Shown: positions 1-7,507 of the stretch, piece after piece
How positions within the stretch are numbered: position 1 is the stretch's first letter
How the letters are laid out: each line of letters opens with the position of its first letter
Assembly (NCBI GenBank): GCA_011087645.1
Contig: JAALLF010000006.1
Coordinates: 1-64,000, forward strand
Length of the DNA stretch: 64,000 bases
Reading direction: 5' to 3'
From: Alphaproteobacteria bacterium
Lineage (GTDB): Bacteria > Pseudomonadota > Alphaproteobacteria > UBA6615
Program-made: the position numbers and the translations under genes
Notes under the pieces: model-generated
Seen by the model: only the letters and a program-made list of their open reading frames with translations
What the model was told of the DNA's origin: nothing
The model's database searches: none

Positions 1-207
1 CTCCATCTTTGCTTCCAAGATAAAGTGTTGCGTCGACCAGTTGAGATCACCACCCCAAAACGGTCGTGGATTTTGCCGATGTCTGCTTTTTCGTGTTTTA
101 CGACCGGTATTGGGGGTGAAGCAGCCGTGCATAGTGATGGGCGCTCACGACCGGAGATGACCCAGCAGCCCCCACCAGGGGAATTCAGGTAACGCCTGGG
201 CCTACCA
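1..207. other. Left-edge intergenic stretch, possible IS end
   Basis: No open frame of note ends or begins here except at the very edge. On the minus strand an ATG at about 6-4, preceded by a GGAAG-like ribosome binding site, could start a gene running out of the window to the left. The text before that start resembles the terminal region of some insertion sequences, but I cannot name a family. Two copies of the word accggt with cgacc flanks occur around 60-160. Treat as unresolved. Confidence 0.2.
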
Positions 208-1479
208 CTACTTGCGTTCGTCGGTAAGTTTTTTAATTCGTTGATCTAGCCAATTTCCAAACACGACGGGCTTCCAATCACTTTTCACTCTAGAAACAAC
301 ATCGGCCAGAAAGGTTGCGCTTGCCCCGCCCGCTCCACCAATAGCCGCCCCTACTGGTCCACCCATCACTGACCCAATCGCGCTCCCCGCTGCCGCACCT
401 CCAAGTAACCCATAGACTCTGAGAGTTTTGCGACCAAGTTTGAGCAGGCCATGCTCGTTAGCCACCTCATTGTGGTAGGCAATGATCGCGTCGCGATCTC
501 GTTCCGCCTCGGACTGTAGCCAGCGCCGGAATCGCTTCGCTTTTTTCCGAATGGTGAAAATGTCGTCGAAGTCGAGTTTTCCAGAATTGATAAGAAGGCG
601 TACATCCGGAAACTCGACAGATGATTGAAGCTGGTCGATTATTTGTTCGGCGTTCACAATCGCCGTCGCTTCAAATAATTTGTCCCCAACAAGCGTGCTC
701 ATGGGATCCGGAAGGTACAAGTCTGATTCCATTTGAGCCGCTGACCATATTAGCCTTGATGATTGAGCGCCGGCGGTTAGTGGGGTGCTCGCTTCGAAGC
801 GCAATCCTGGACCGGCAGTAGCACCAAGTTGATTGAAATCGACATTCCAGCGTAGCGTTGACTTGGAGGTGCCCGGTTGGAGGGCAACATCGGCTATTAC
901 CTCGGGCGGACGCCCCAGACCCCTAAATCGATAAAGCTCGTCGACAAAGGCTTGTACGATTAGGGCGTTTCTTCGACTATCGTTAAAATCGCTGCGAGCA
1001 TCGATAATTTGCTTCTCAAAGTCCACCGATTTGTCGGTGATAACGTTCCCTCGAAAAGCTGAATATACCTTGGCGCGATGTCGGGCTTTTTGGGGTAGGA
1101 CCTGCTCGACGACATCGTCGTATAGGAACTTTTGCTCGAATGTTTTTATCTGCTTTGTGTGTTCTTCAACGACATTTACATTCCAAATTGTGAATGTGTC
1201 GTTCTTCTCAATCGGTGTGGTCATGAATTCGTAGTTATGAATTTTGATTGTGCCGTCGCCGATCATGGCCAATAAGTCGTCCAGCTTTCCGCGCTGCTTG
1301 AACCATTCCATAAACTCAGCGAGTTGCGCCGCCGAACTGAAGCTCAAAATTACTGAATCGTAATATATTAGCGCCTCGGCGAATAAGCCGATATCGATTT
1401 GCTTTTTCGCAGCGGCCAACTCCGGGCTAGAGTATGCCCAGGTACCGAGTGGAATGAGGGCTTTTGTATGGTCTGACAC
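208..1479 (-). CDS. Hypothetical protein with C-terminal glycine-zipper segment
   Basis: A 423-residue protein starting at GTG with no clear Shine-Dalgarno sequence. I do not recognise its family. Residues 1-355 look soluble and mixed alpha/beta, with a charged stretch rich in Arg, Lys and Glu at about 310-350. Residues 357-383 form a Gly/Ala-rich zipper (GLLGGAAAG, then GGPVGAAIGG) of the kind that packs membrane helices, followed by a basic amphipathic tail. No signal peptide is visible. It lies at the distal end of the integrated element and is less GC-rich than the chromosome beyond 4.9 kb, so it is probably element cargo. A membrane-active effector or a membrane-anchored protein would both fit; neither is shown. 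Confidence 0.6.
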   Translation of the reverse strand: MSDHTKALIPLGTWAYSSPELAAAKKQIDIGLFAEALIYYDSVILSFSSAAQLAEFMEWFKQRGKLDDLLAMIGDGTIKIHNYEFMTTPIEKNDTFTIWNVNVVEEHTKQIKTFEQKFLYDDVVEQVLPQKARHRAKVYSAFRGNVITDKSVDFEKQIIDARSDFNDSRRNALIVQAFVDELYRFRGLGRPPEVIADVALQPGTSKSTLRWNVDFNQLGATAGPGLRFEASTPLTAGAQSSRLIWSAAQMESDLYLPDPMSTLVGDKLFEATAIVNAEQIIDQLQSSVEFPDVRLLINSGKLDFDDIFTIRKKAKRFRRWLQSEAERDRDAIIAYHNEVANEHGLLKLGRKTLRVYGLLGGAAAGSAIGSVMGGPVGAAIGGAGGASATFLADVVSRVKSDWKPVVFGNWLDQRIKKLTDERK

Positions 1480-1754
1480 TTATCAAATATAGGTAGAAAT
1501 CTGTGCTAATCTACCACCATACCGTTGCAGGTGGTGCTTCACAACATTGACCTTGACTCGAGAGAGCGCGCCGGAAACTAGCTCGCTTCTGCGCTGCTGC
1601 GTCACCCGCTCGGCGCCGTCAGGGAAGGGCCCGATCAACTTGTCGCTCAGCATCACTGAGAACACGCCCCCCCCGGATCGAAGTTGCCTGGACATAAATC
1701 GTCGTCATCGATGCGCCGTTATGGCTGGAATTGACCCACTGGTTTTGCCTCAGT
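1480..1754. other. Gap without a convincing gene
   Basis: A 70-codon minus-strand frame (1695 to 1483) lies in phase with, and just before, the gene starting at 1479. An overlapping plus-strand frame also exists. Neither has a recognisable domain or a good ribosome binding site. The right end adjoins the IS3 remnant, so part of this stretch may be old IS flank. Confidence 0.4.
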
Positions 1755-1898
1755 TTAGTGGACGGTTGAGTCTAGCCCTAAAGTCTGCTTTTCGAACTCG
1801 GCTGGACTGATTTGACCGACATATCCATGCCGGCGTTTGCGGTTGTAGAAGCGTTCGATGTAGTCGAACACATCCGCTCTCGCTTCGTCTCGGGTCCA
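1755..1898 (-). pseudogene. IS3-family transposase (OrfB) C-terminal remnant
   Basis: Reading the minus strand in one frame from a Trp codon at 1898 to a TAA at 1755-1757 gives about 47 residues. They match the extreme C-terminus of IS3-type OrfB integrases, with segments DYIERFYN and SPAEFE at the usual spacing after the catalytic Glu helix. No start codon or upstream DDE core remains, and homology breaks off at 1898. The sequence just past the stop (gaggcaaaacc on the minus strand) resembles the terminal region of such elements. It is a dead fragment showing that an IS once sat in this island. Confidence 0.75.
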
Positions 1899-2197
1899 TC
1901 ACGCAATCACCAACGAAACTATAGATACGCAATTCATGAAGTGTAGAGATCTAGACACGTCAAACTCTAACTTAAGCGGTGAACCATTCCATGGTGTCTG
2001 GCAACTCCGACCAAGCGTCATTGCTTAATACCTATGGTATTTATAGGTGATCCATTTGAGAACCGAATGATTACGCAATTACGACGCTGACGGGTACTGA
2101 AACGGATTCAAAAAAAATTTCTCGGTTCTGAGACGGATCGGTCGAGAGGCCAATATGTTCCGCATGAGAACCGAGATCCTGTTTTTGATAGGTGTTT
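1899..2197. other. AT-richer gap with GAGAACCGA repeats
   Basis: About 300 bases with no credible gene. The 9-mer GAGAACCGA or its complement occurs at 2058-2066, at 2121-2129 (as ctcggttct, shifted by one base) and at 2166-2174. The last two face each other as an inverted repeat. A run of eight A residues on the plus strand (2110-2118) would be a U-tract on the minus strand, directly after the inverted repeat and downstream of the HTH gene at 2198-2575. It could be a long-loop terminator or binding sites for an element protein. Confidence 0.4.
2121..2175 (-). terminator. Possible long-loop terminator or operator pair
   Basis: CTCGGTTCT (2121-2129) and AGAACCGAG (2167-2175) are perfect inverted copies. 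On the minus strand they are followed by a run of eight T residues at 2118-2111. The gene ending at 2198 is transcribed toward it. The 37-base loop is long for an intrinsic terminator, so a protein-binding site is an alternative. Confidence 0.4.
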
Positions 2198-2575
2198 TTA
2201 CTTCTTCCAGTCCTTCCAATCTCGCGTAGCCAGGTGACCTTTATGGGGTCTGTCGGTCACGGCCCATTCTGTAGCCAAACGACCGTACCACTGCCCTTGT
2301 TTTATCTTCTTGATGAAACCCTTTTTCTCGAGATCGACAAAGGCACGTTGCGCTGTCGCTTTACCAATACCGAGAAGGCGAGCTGCTTCATCCAATGACA
2401 AGCTTAGCTCGCCGTTATTCTGACCGTTATATCGGCAACGAATTTCGATAAAAACCTTGATTGCCGGACCACTCAAGCTGCGCCAAGCCTCGCTACGCGC
2501 CATCAAATAAGGTATGGGGAGATACTGTTCTGTTTCGCGACGACCAGCTGCGTTGGTGCGACGTTTGCGCGCCAT
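2198..2575 (-). CDS. Winged helix-turn-helix protein of the integrated element
   Basis: A 125-residue basic protein. The centre (about residues 58-95) reads as a winged helix-turn-helix: LSLDEAARLLGIG, then KATAQRAFVDLEKKGFI and a basic wing. The N-terminus is Arg/Lys-rich (MARKRRTNAAGRR). Proteins of this general shape are common beside integrases and excisionases in alphaproteobacterial islands, where they may act as regulators or replication-initiation-like proteins; the role here is not demonstrated. It is followed upstream on the same strand by the excisionase-like gene 23 bases away, so the two may be cotranscribed. Confidence 0.65.
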   Translation of the reverse strand: MARKRRTNAAGRRETEQYLPIPYLMARSEAWRSLSGPAIKVFIEIRCRYNGQNNGELSLSLDEAARLLGIGKATAQRAFVDLEKKGFIKKIKQGQWYGRLATEWAVTDRPHKGHLATRDWKDWKK

Positions 2576-2598
2576 GACCCACCATTTTCAGCTTGAAT

Positions 2599-2814
2599 TT
2601 ACTGCGATCCGGCTGGTCTGATCCCGCTAACTTCCGACATATTGTGCGAGTTCGCTAACCAATTTTCGAACGCCGTTTTTGGAACAACAATTCGGGTTCC
2701 AATCCGAAGCGAAGGAATTTGGCCGCGTCTCACAGCCTCATACGCTTGATTTCGTCCGATCCCTAACTGTGCTGCAACTTCGGTAACTGAGTAGGTCTTT
2801 TTGTCGTTTTCCAT
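2599..2814 (-). CDS. Excisionase-like helix-turn-helix protein
   Basis: A 71-residue protein with a MerR/excisionase-type DNA-binding domain at residues 7-55: YSVTEVAAQLGIGRNQAYEAV, then RGQIPSLRIG and IVVPKTAFENWL. This is the classic excise/xis HTH-17 layout. Such small proteins direct the partner integrase toward excision or repress element genes. It is transcribed away from the integrase operon, from which it is separated by a roughly 115-base region that probably holds divergent promoters. Family assignment is firm; role as Xis is inferred from context. Confidence 0.8.
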   Translation of the reverse strand: MENDKKTYSVTEVAAQLGIGRNQAYEAVRRGQIPSLRIGTRIVVPKTAFENWLANSHNMSEVSGIRPAGSQ

Positions 2815-2928
2815 GCTCTAGGATTCTCCATACTGGCTGGAATACCGTTTTAATCCCTTGCCACTATCGCTAGTTAGTATAAAATTAAATATCAGGTGTA
2901 TTTGCATCATTACGACTGAATTTTTCCA

Positions 2929-3588
2929 ATGCTTGTTTTTGATTGGCAGAGAGACTCTTCCGGGTACGAATTACGTGAATTAGATCATGTAATTTTAGAA
3001 CCCTCAGATTCCGAGCTAGACTACCGACCTGCTGGGTTACAAATCATTCGCCTTGGTGGCAAGCTCGAAGCATATAGACCCCTAGAAATAGACGGTCTTT
3101 ACCGAATGCTGTGTGAATGTCCAAAAACACCAGAAGGAGCGCTTGGATTTGTGGAGAAATTTGGGATGCCCGAGCACCCTGAAGTTCAATGCTACTCTCC
3201 GCATCGGCTATATCCGTTCATTGACGGGCTCACTATCGCTGTAGGGCGTTATGATGAAGGAGACTGGAGAGGTTTAGTTCGCGTTATTAATAGTGCTTGG
3301 AACCACACCGGCCTAGGCGAGGGTGCAACAGGCGTCCAATTAAGCTTTGCGACTGGAATGGAACGGCCGGAATTCGGTCTGCGTCCACGAGATTTAATCG
3401 CAGCGATTTATCTTCAACTCGCACTTGATATATCGGGAGGAATCAAACTCCGGAAATGTGGACGGTGTCCAACATGGTTTAAGTATGGACCAGGAACAGA
3501 ACATCGCTCCACCGCCCGCTTTTGTTCACGAACATGCTCCAATGCTCACTCCTACAAACGACAAAAAAATGGAAAAGCGGAGGCATGA
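2929..3588 (+). CDS. CGNR-like zinc-finger protein coupled to the integrase
   Basis: A 219-residue protein. The C-terminus carries a four-cysteine finger: C177-x2-C180 and C199-x3-C203, with FCS before the last pair and a basic tail, resembling the CGNR zinc finger of stress and antibiotic-associated transcription regulators. The N-terminal 170 residues are not recognised beyond a mixed alpha/beta look. The stop codon overlaps the integrase start in an ATGA, so the two are translationally coupled. The start at 2929 is followed immediately by good coding sequence, but the ribosome binding site is weak. It is probably a DNA-binding partner or regulator of the integrase; this is inference. Confidence 0.65.
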   Translation: MLVFDWQRDSSGYELRELDHVILEPSDSELDYRPAGLQIIRLGGKLEAYRPLEIDGLYRMLCECPKTPEGALGFVEKFGMPEHPEVQCYSPHRLYPFIDGLTIAVGRYDEGDWRGLVRVINSAWNHTGLGEGATGVQLSFATGMERPEFGLRPRDLIAAIYLQLALDISGGIKLRKCGRCPTWFKYGPGTEHRSTARFCSRTCSNAHSYKRQKNGKAEA

Positions 3589-4739
3589 AAGGACATATCC
3601 AAAAGCGCGGAGCCAACTCTTGGCGAATAAAAGTGGATACCGGTCGCGACCCGCTTACCGGAAAGCGAGCCACAACTTACGTCACTGTCCGAGGTACGAA
3701 AAAGTATGCGCAACGCGAGCTAGCTCGAATGATCCACGAAGTAGAGACTGGACACTTCGTCGAGCTCTCGAAGATGGCACTGTCGGAATATCTTGAACAT
3801 TGGATCGAAGACTACGCCCAAACTGCTGTATCACGATCGACGTTCGAACGCTATTCAGAGCTTCTCCGGCTCCATGTTATTCCCCATCTCTCGGCGGTTC
3901 CGCTTTCGAAGTTAAAACCACTACATATCCAAAAGCTCTACGGCGGGTTATTGACCAATGGTCGTCGAGATGGGACTGGCGGCCTAGCTCCCCAAACTGT
4001 CAAACATGTTCACCGAGTCCTGCATCAAGCACTTCAGCACGCGGTGCGATGGCAGATGATTTCGCTAAATCCTGCGGCGTCAGTCGATCCGCCAAAAGTT
4101 GAGCGACGCCAGATCGATGTATTAAGCAACGAAGAAGCCCGCGAGCTTGTCGAAGCAAGTAGAGGCACTCGGCTATACGCCCCTATAGTTCTAGCGCTCA
4201 ATTCCGGGCTTCGCCGAGGCGAAATCCTAGGTCTTCGATGGCAGGACCTCGACTTTGAAGGCCGCCAATTATCGGTTACTCAGTCGGTCGAACAAACATC
4301 TGCCGGACTAAGGCTAAAGGAGCCAAAGACAAAACGCAGCCGACGATCGATAACGCTCCCGGACGTGGCTATAGAGACGCTCAGAAAGCACAAGATCCAA
4401 CAATCGCAGAATCGCCTCAGGTTGGGCCGGGACTATCAAGATAACGACCTCGTATTCCCGCAGCTTGATGGAAACCTTCAGAACCCTCGCGTATTTTCTA
4501 AGGACTTCAAACGGCTTGCAACGCGAATCGGGTTAGATCATGTGACATTGCATGGTCTTCGCCACACTCACCTAACGATGCTCCTACGTGCGAATGTGCA
4601 CCCAAAAATCGCTTCAGAACGAGCCGGTCATTCATCTGTCGCTATAACCCTTGATATATACTCTCATGCGGTCCCCAACATGCAGGAAGACGCTGCGCGG
4701 GTGATGGACGAACTATTTAAGAACGCCGAAGGAGAATAG
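3585..4739 (+). CDS. Tyrosine recombinase / phage-type integrase
   Basis: Site-specific recombinase that would insert and excise the element. I choose the ATG at 3585, overlapping the stop of the zinc-finger gene, over an upstream in-frame ATG at 3522 that falls inside that gene. This gives 384 residues. Residues 1-55 form an arm-type DNA-binding domain, about 64-165 the SAM-like core-binding domain, and about 175-370 the catalytic domain. The catalytic set is present: R210 in SGLRRGE, a Lys near 248-250, H323-x2-R326 (HGLR), H349 (GHSS) and nucleophile Y359 (DIYSHAV). It appears intact. The stop lies 83 bases before tRNA-Ser, a typical attachment target. Confidence 0.9.
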   Translation: MKGHIQKRGANSWRIKVDTGRDPLTGKRATTYVTVRGTKKYAQRELARMIHEVETGHFVELSKMALSEYLEHWIEDYAQTAVSRSTFERYSELLRLHVIPHLSAVPLSKLKPLHIQKLYGGLLTNGRRDGTGGLAPQTVKHVHRVLHQALQHAVRWQMISLNPAASVDPPKVERRQIDVLSNEEARELVEASRGTRLYAPIVLALNSGLRRGEILGLRWQDLDFEGRQLSVTQSVEQTSAGLRLKEPKTKRSRRSITLPDVAIETLRKHKIQQSQNRLRLGRDYQDNDLVFPQLDGNLQNPRVFSKDFKRLATRIGLDHVTLHGLRHTHLTMLLRANVHPKIASERAGHSSVAITLDIYSHAVPNMQEDAARVMDELFKNAEGE

Positions 4740-4751
4740 TCCAGCTACGCG

Positions 4752-4771
4752 GGTGCCAATCCGGTGCCAAT
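4752..4771. repeat. Tandem GGTGCCAAT repeat between integrase and tRNA
   Basis: GGTGCCAAT occurs at 4752-4760 and again at 4763-4771. The 11-base offset is one helical turn. Placement directly behind the integrase gene and before tRNA-Ser suits arm-type integrase binding sites or part of the attachment region. Only two copies are seen, so this is suggestive. Confidence 0.4.
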
Positions 4772-4822
4772 TCGGGGTTTATCGAGAATCGCGTATAAGC
4801 TAAACCCTTGAAATATCTATGC

Positions 4823-4912
4823 GGATGGGTGCCCGAGTGGTTGAAGGGACCGGTCTTGAAAACCGGCAGGCGTGCAAGCGTCTCGTGGGTTCGAATCCCA
4901 CCCCATCCGCCA
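4823..4912 (+). tRNA. tRNA-Ser (UGA anticodon)
   Basis: A complete class II tRNA. The acceptor stem GGATGGG pairs with CCCATCC, followed by discriminator G and an encoded CCA (4910-4912). The anticodon loop CTTGAAA has anticodon TGA, a long variable arm follows, and the T loop reads TTCGAAT. It lies just right of the integrase gene and is the likely chromosomal neighbour of the element end. The element lies on the 5' side of the tRNA, whereas most tRNA-targeting islands sit at the 3' side, so whether this gene is the actual attB is uncertain. Confidence 0.95.
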
Positions 4913-4926
4913 GATAAGCCACGCAC

Positions 4927-5817
4927 CTACCCCGCCAAATCCACCCGCCCGCCGTCCATCACCAGCATGTCGCGTTCTACCGCGCGAGTGCGAAACAGCA
5001 CGGCGTTGCCGTCGCGCCAAAGTTCGGTACGCAGCGTGTCGCCGGGAAAGACCGGGCCGCTGAGGCGGACTTGGCCACCGGCGATGCGTTCAGGGTCATA
5101 ATCCAAGCATTCGCGCAGCGCGGCGTGCACACCGATCGAAAAGCTGGCGATGCCGTGCAGGATGGGCCGCTCGAAGCCAACCTGTTTCGCGTGGTCCGGA
5201 TCGGCGTGCAGCGCGTTATGGTCGCCCAGGGACAGGCGGTAGAGCAGCGCCAAGTTCGCCGGGGTCGGCAGGTCGCAGACACTGTCGGCCGCGCGCGCGG
5301 GCATGGTGACGCGCTCCGGCCCGCTGCTGTGCGGAGCGTCGGTCGGCCCCCCGAAGCCGCCGCCGCCGCGCACATACATCCAGGTGTCGAGAGTGGCCAG
5401 CAGCGTTTCGTCTTGGGAGAGTACTTCCTTGCGGGCGCGCAACAACGCCGCCTTGCCCGGGCCCCGATCGACCACCTCGGCGAAGTAAGATCGCGCGATG
5501 CCCTCACCGGCGACCGCCAGCGGCGCATGGCTTTCGAAGATCAATTGGCCGACCACCATCTGGTTGGCATCGACGCCCCAGGCCGGGTCGGCGAAGCGCG
5601 GATCGCGCAGCAGATCGACCCAGCCGAGCATGGTCGACAGGGTCGGGAAAGTTTTCAGTCCGGCGCCATCGTCATAGACAAAGTCCAGTTGCCGGCCATC
5701 GACCGGATCCATGCCCAGGCCGATGGCCAACCCGTGCGCCATGGTGTCGCGCGCGGTATAGGCGAAGGCCACTTCGGCCGGCGGCGCGGCCAGCAGCTTT
5801 TGCGCGTCGATAGTCAT
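4927..5817 (-). CDS. MaoC-type double hot-dog enoyl hydratase
   Basis: A 296-residue protein of the eukaryote-like 2-enoyl-CoA hydratase 2 / MaoC family, expected to hydrate trans-2-enoyl-thioesters. The hydratase-2 signature lies at 192-207 (LYRLSLGDHNALHADP), with the catalytic Asp-His pair in GDHNALH, followed by GFERPILHG. The N-terminal half is the degenerate, substrate-accommodating hot-dog repeat. I start at the ATG at 5817, which has GGAAAGG upstream, instead of the in-frame ATG eight codons earlier. The preceding gene on the strand is cbtA, but no functional link is obvious. Family is clear; chain-length preference is not. Confidence 0.85.
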   Translation of the reverse strand: MTIDAQKLLAAPPAEVAFAYTARDTMAHGLAIGLGMDPVDGRQLDFVYDDGAGLKTFPTLSTMLGWVDLLRDPRFADPAWGVDANQMVVGQLIFESHAPLAVAGEGIARSYFAEVVDRGPGKAALLRARKEVLSQDETLLATLDTWMYVRGGGGFGGPTDAPHSSGPERVTMPARAADSVCDLPTPANLALLYRLSLGDHNALHADPDHAKQVGFERPILHGIASFSIGVHAALRECLDYDPERIAGGQVRLSGPVFPGDTLRTELWRDGNAVLFRTRAVERDMLVMDGGRVDLAG

Positions 5818-5862
5818 GGGGCGAGACCTTTCCCTGAGCACGCGGATCGGTCGAAAAGGCCG

Positions 5863-6633
5863 TTACATCACGCGCCGTTCGGCGGCGCGGGCCGCGGCGT
5901 CGCCAAGACGGCGGTAGATTTCACCAGCGCTAGCGCCCAGCAGCAACCAGAAGATCAACGCCGTCACCAACGCCCAGACCACGTAGAGCGAGGCCAGTTC
6001 GGGCGGCACCGGGCCCGGTTCGAGGCCGACCGGATGCGGCGCGCCAATCAGGTGGGGGACCAGCAGGATTGGTAGGCCGATGAGGCGCAACCATAGGGGC
6101 TTGGCGAAGACCAACAGACCAAGACCGAGGGCGGTCGCACCCATCGTGCCGAACCACCAGGTTTGGCGCGCCTCCAACGGCGCCGCGGCGGCGCCGGGCA
6201 CTTCCGGCGGTAGCCCCAGCGATGGCGCCAGCGCGAAAATCACATAGCCGGCCACGCCCCACCAGAGCCCAGCACGCATATCAACCGGCTTGCCCCACAC
6301 CGCGAAGGCCGCGGCCATGACGAGGGAAAACCCAACCGCGGTGACGATATTAGCCAGCACGGTAAAGCCGTAGCGCTCGATACCATCGGCCGGGCTCCAC
6401 GGCTCCGCCGGTTCGGCAATCGGCGCCTCTGCGGCCGCGCCCTCTTGATGAAGATGACTTTGGCCATCCTCGTGCAGATGGACGGTGGGTCCGTGGCTAT
6501 GACCGCCGCCGGCCTGTTCGTAGACTTCTGCTTCGAAAATCAGTGGGGTGACGGTGAGCGCCTGGACGACGCTGTAGATCAACGCTGTCAGAAATCCGGC
6601 AAAAAGGCCGGTTTGGACCATTCGCCACAGCAT
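5863..6633 (-). CDS. cbtA: CbtA-type cobalt transporter membrane subunit
   Basis: A 256-residue integral membrane protein of the CbtA family, a predicted cobalt importer usually found with CbtB. About five membrane segments are visible (near residues 8-30, 90-112, 120-137, 158-178 and 213-240). A His-rich periplasmic loop follows the first helix, with His at 45, 47, 52, 54, 60 and 62, suited to metal capture. cbtB lies immediately upstream on the same strand, 23 bases away. The family is often under a cobalamin riboswitch; I see none here. Function rests on family and context. Confidence 0.85.
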   Translation of the reverse strand: MLWRMVQTGLFAGFLTALIYSVVQALTVTPLIFEAEVYEQAGGGHSHGPTVHLHEDGQSHLHQEGAAAEAPIAEPAEPWSPADGIERYGFTVLANIVTAVGFSLVMAAAFAVWGKPVDMRAGLWWGVAGYVIFALAPSLGLPPEVPGAAAAPLEARQTWWFGTMGATALGLGLLVFAKPLWLRLIGLPILLVPHLIGAPHPVGLEPGPVPPELASLYVVWALVTALIFWLLLGASAGEIYRRLGDAAARAAERRVM

Positions 6634-6656
6634 GGGGTCAGCCTAGTGCCGTTCAC

Positions 6657-6839
6657 CTAGTGACAGGGGAAAACCAAACTATGACGGGAATCATGGGCCC
6701 CGTTATGGAGCTCGGCGGCATTGGCGAAGCCCGACACCCAAACCAGCGACAGGCCGATAAAGGCGAGAAAGACCGCCGCCGCGATGGTCGATGCGCGCGA
6801 TGCGGTTTGAACCTGTTCGATTGCTGCTGCCGTTGCCAC
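6657..6839 (-). CDS. cbtB: CbtB-type cobalt transporter small subunit
   Basis: A 60-residue protein starting at a GTG preceded by gaggggg. Longer in-frame upstream translation exists, but only this start gives the usual CbtB size. One membrane helix (about residues 18-38, AAAVFLAFIGLSLVWVSGF) is followed by the diagnostic His-rich tail HNGAHDSRHSLVFPCH, thought to bind cobalt. It directly precedes cbtA. The pair is a standard two-gene unit. Confidence 0.85.
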   Translation of the reverse strand: MATAAAIEQVQTASRASTIAAAVFLAFIGLSLVWVSGFANAAELHNGAHDSRHSLVFPCH

Positions 6840-6958
6840 TTTATCCCCCTCGCCCAGTCGTCGTTGGAACTTGGTAATCCAATTGCGCCCATTGGGCCAC
6901 GCCGCGCGCTTTCGAGCAAGGGCTAAGGCGTATTGTGCGATCAATTTTTCGCAAACGA

Positions 6959-6999
6959 AAAGATCTCGCCCCATCGTCCCGTCGGTGGCCGATGGGGCG
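6959..6999 (-). terminator. Rho-independent terminator of the YciI gene
   Basis: CGCCCCATCG (6967-6976) and CGATGGGGCG (6990-6999) form a perfect 10-bp stem with a 13-base loop. On the minus strand the stem is followed by agatctttt. It lies 20 bases beyond the stop of the YciI-family gene and separates it from cbtB. Confidence 0.8.
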
Positions 7000-7019
7000 G
7001 ACCCATAGTCAATACCGAC

Positions 7020-7412
7020 CTACGACACCTCGCGGGTGCCGGCGGCGAAGCTTACCTTGACCGTGATCGATCCCTCATTGATCAGCCACGGACGCACCTT
7101 GAACGAGCGCGCGCCGCTGGCATGCATGGGGTCTTCCTCGGCGATACGCCGGGCGTCGGCCAAATCCTTGGCGCGTACAACGATCAGGCCTTCGCCCTCC
7201 CAGGTCTCCTCATCGTCGGCCCAGTGGGGACCGGCGGCAATGTAGACACCTTCGGCCTCCATGCGGTTTTGATATTCCAGATGAGGCCCGATATTGGCCA
7301 TCACCGGGCCCAGCCCGTCGGTGGGGAATGTGTGGATGGCGTAGACCTGCCATTTCAGCATGTCGCCGCTGGCTTCGAGAATTTGGCTTCGTGTTGGGGC
7401 CCCATCGGCCAT
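7020..7412 (-). CDS. YciI-family protein
   Basis: A 130-residue protein with one YciI-like ferredoxin-fold domain (residues about 18-115). Visible hallmarks are the conserved His in PHLEYQNRMEAEG, the glycine turn AAGPH, and the DP dipeptide (EEDPMHASG) on the strand that forms the family's putative His-Asp active site. Members are small dimeric proteins of mostly unknown catalytic role. AGGAGA lies six bases before the ATG. A strong terminator follows, so it appears to be a single-gene transcript. Confidence 0.8.
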   Translation of the reverse strand: MADGAPTRSQILEASGDMLKWQVYAIHTFPTDGLGPVMANIGPHLEYQNRMEAEGVYIAAGPHWADDEETWEGEGLIVVRAKDLADARRIAEEDPMHASGARSFKVRPWLINEGSITVKVSFAAGTREVS

Positions 7413-7507
7413 TGCGTCTCTCCTGGGTAAGTGGTTCTGCTCTACACGGATTAGTCCGCATGAGTATTGGCGCTAATTTAAGTGGTTCGCCCCGCCGACG
7501 CAAAGCG

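Noticed and set aside
1483..1695. 70-codon minus-strand frame just before the glycine-zipper gene
   Set aside because: No domain, no ribosome site; it is in phase with the downstream gene but separated by a stop. It could be an upstream leader fragment, but I cannot support it.
3522..3584. Upstream ATG for the integrase
   Set aside because: It lies within the zinc-finger gene in another frame, and the ATGA overlap start at 3585 matches the normal integrase N-terminus.
5071..6075. 334-codon plus-strand frame opposite the MaoC and cbtA genes
   Set aside because: Antisense shadow; its composition is typical of third-position GC bias and no motif is seen.
6840..6966. Cobalamin riboswitch upstream of cbtB
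   Set aside because: Expected by family habit, but I found no B12-box-like core or matching stems by eye.
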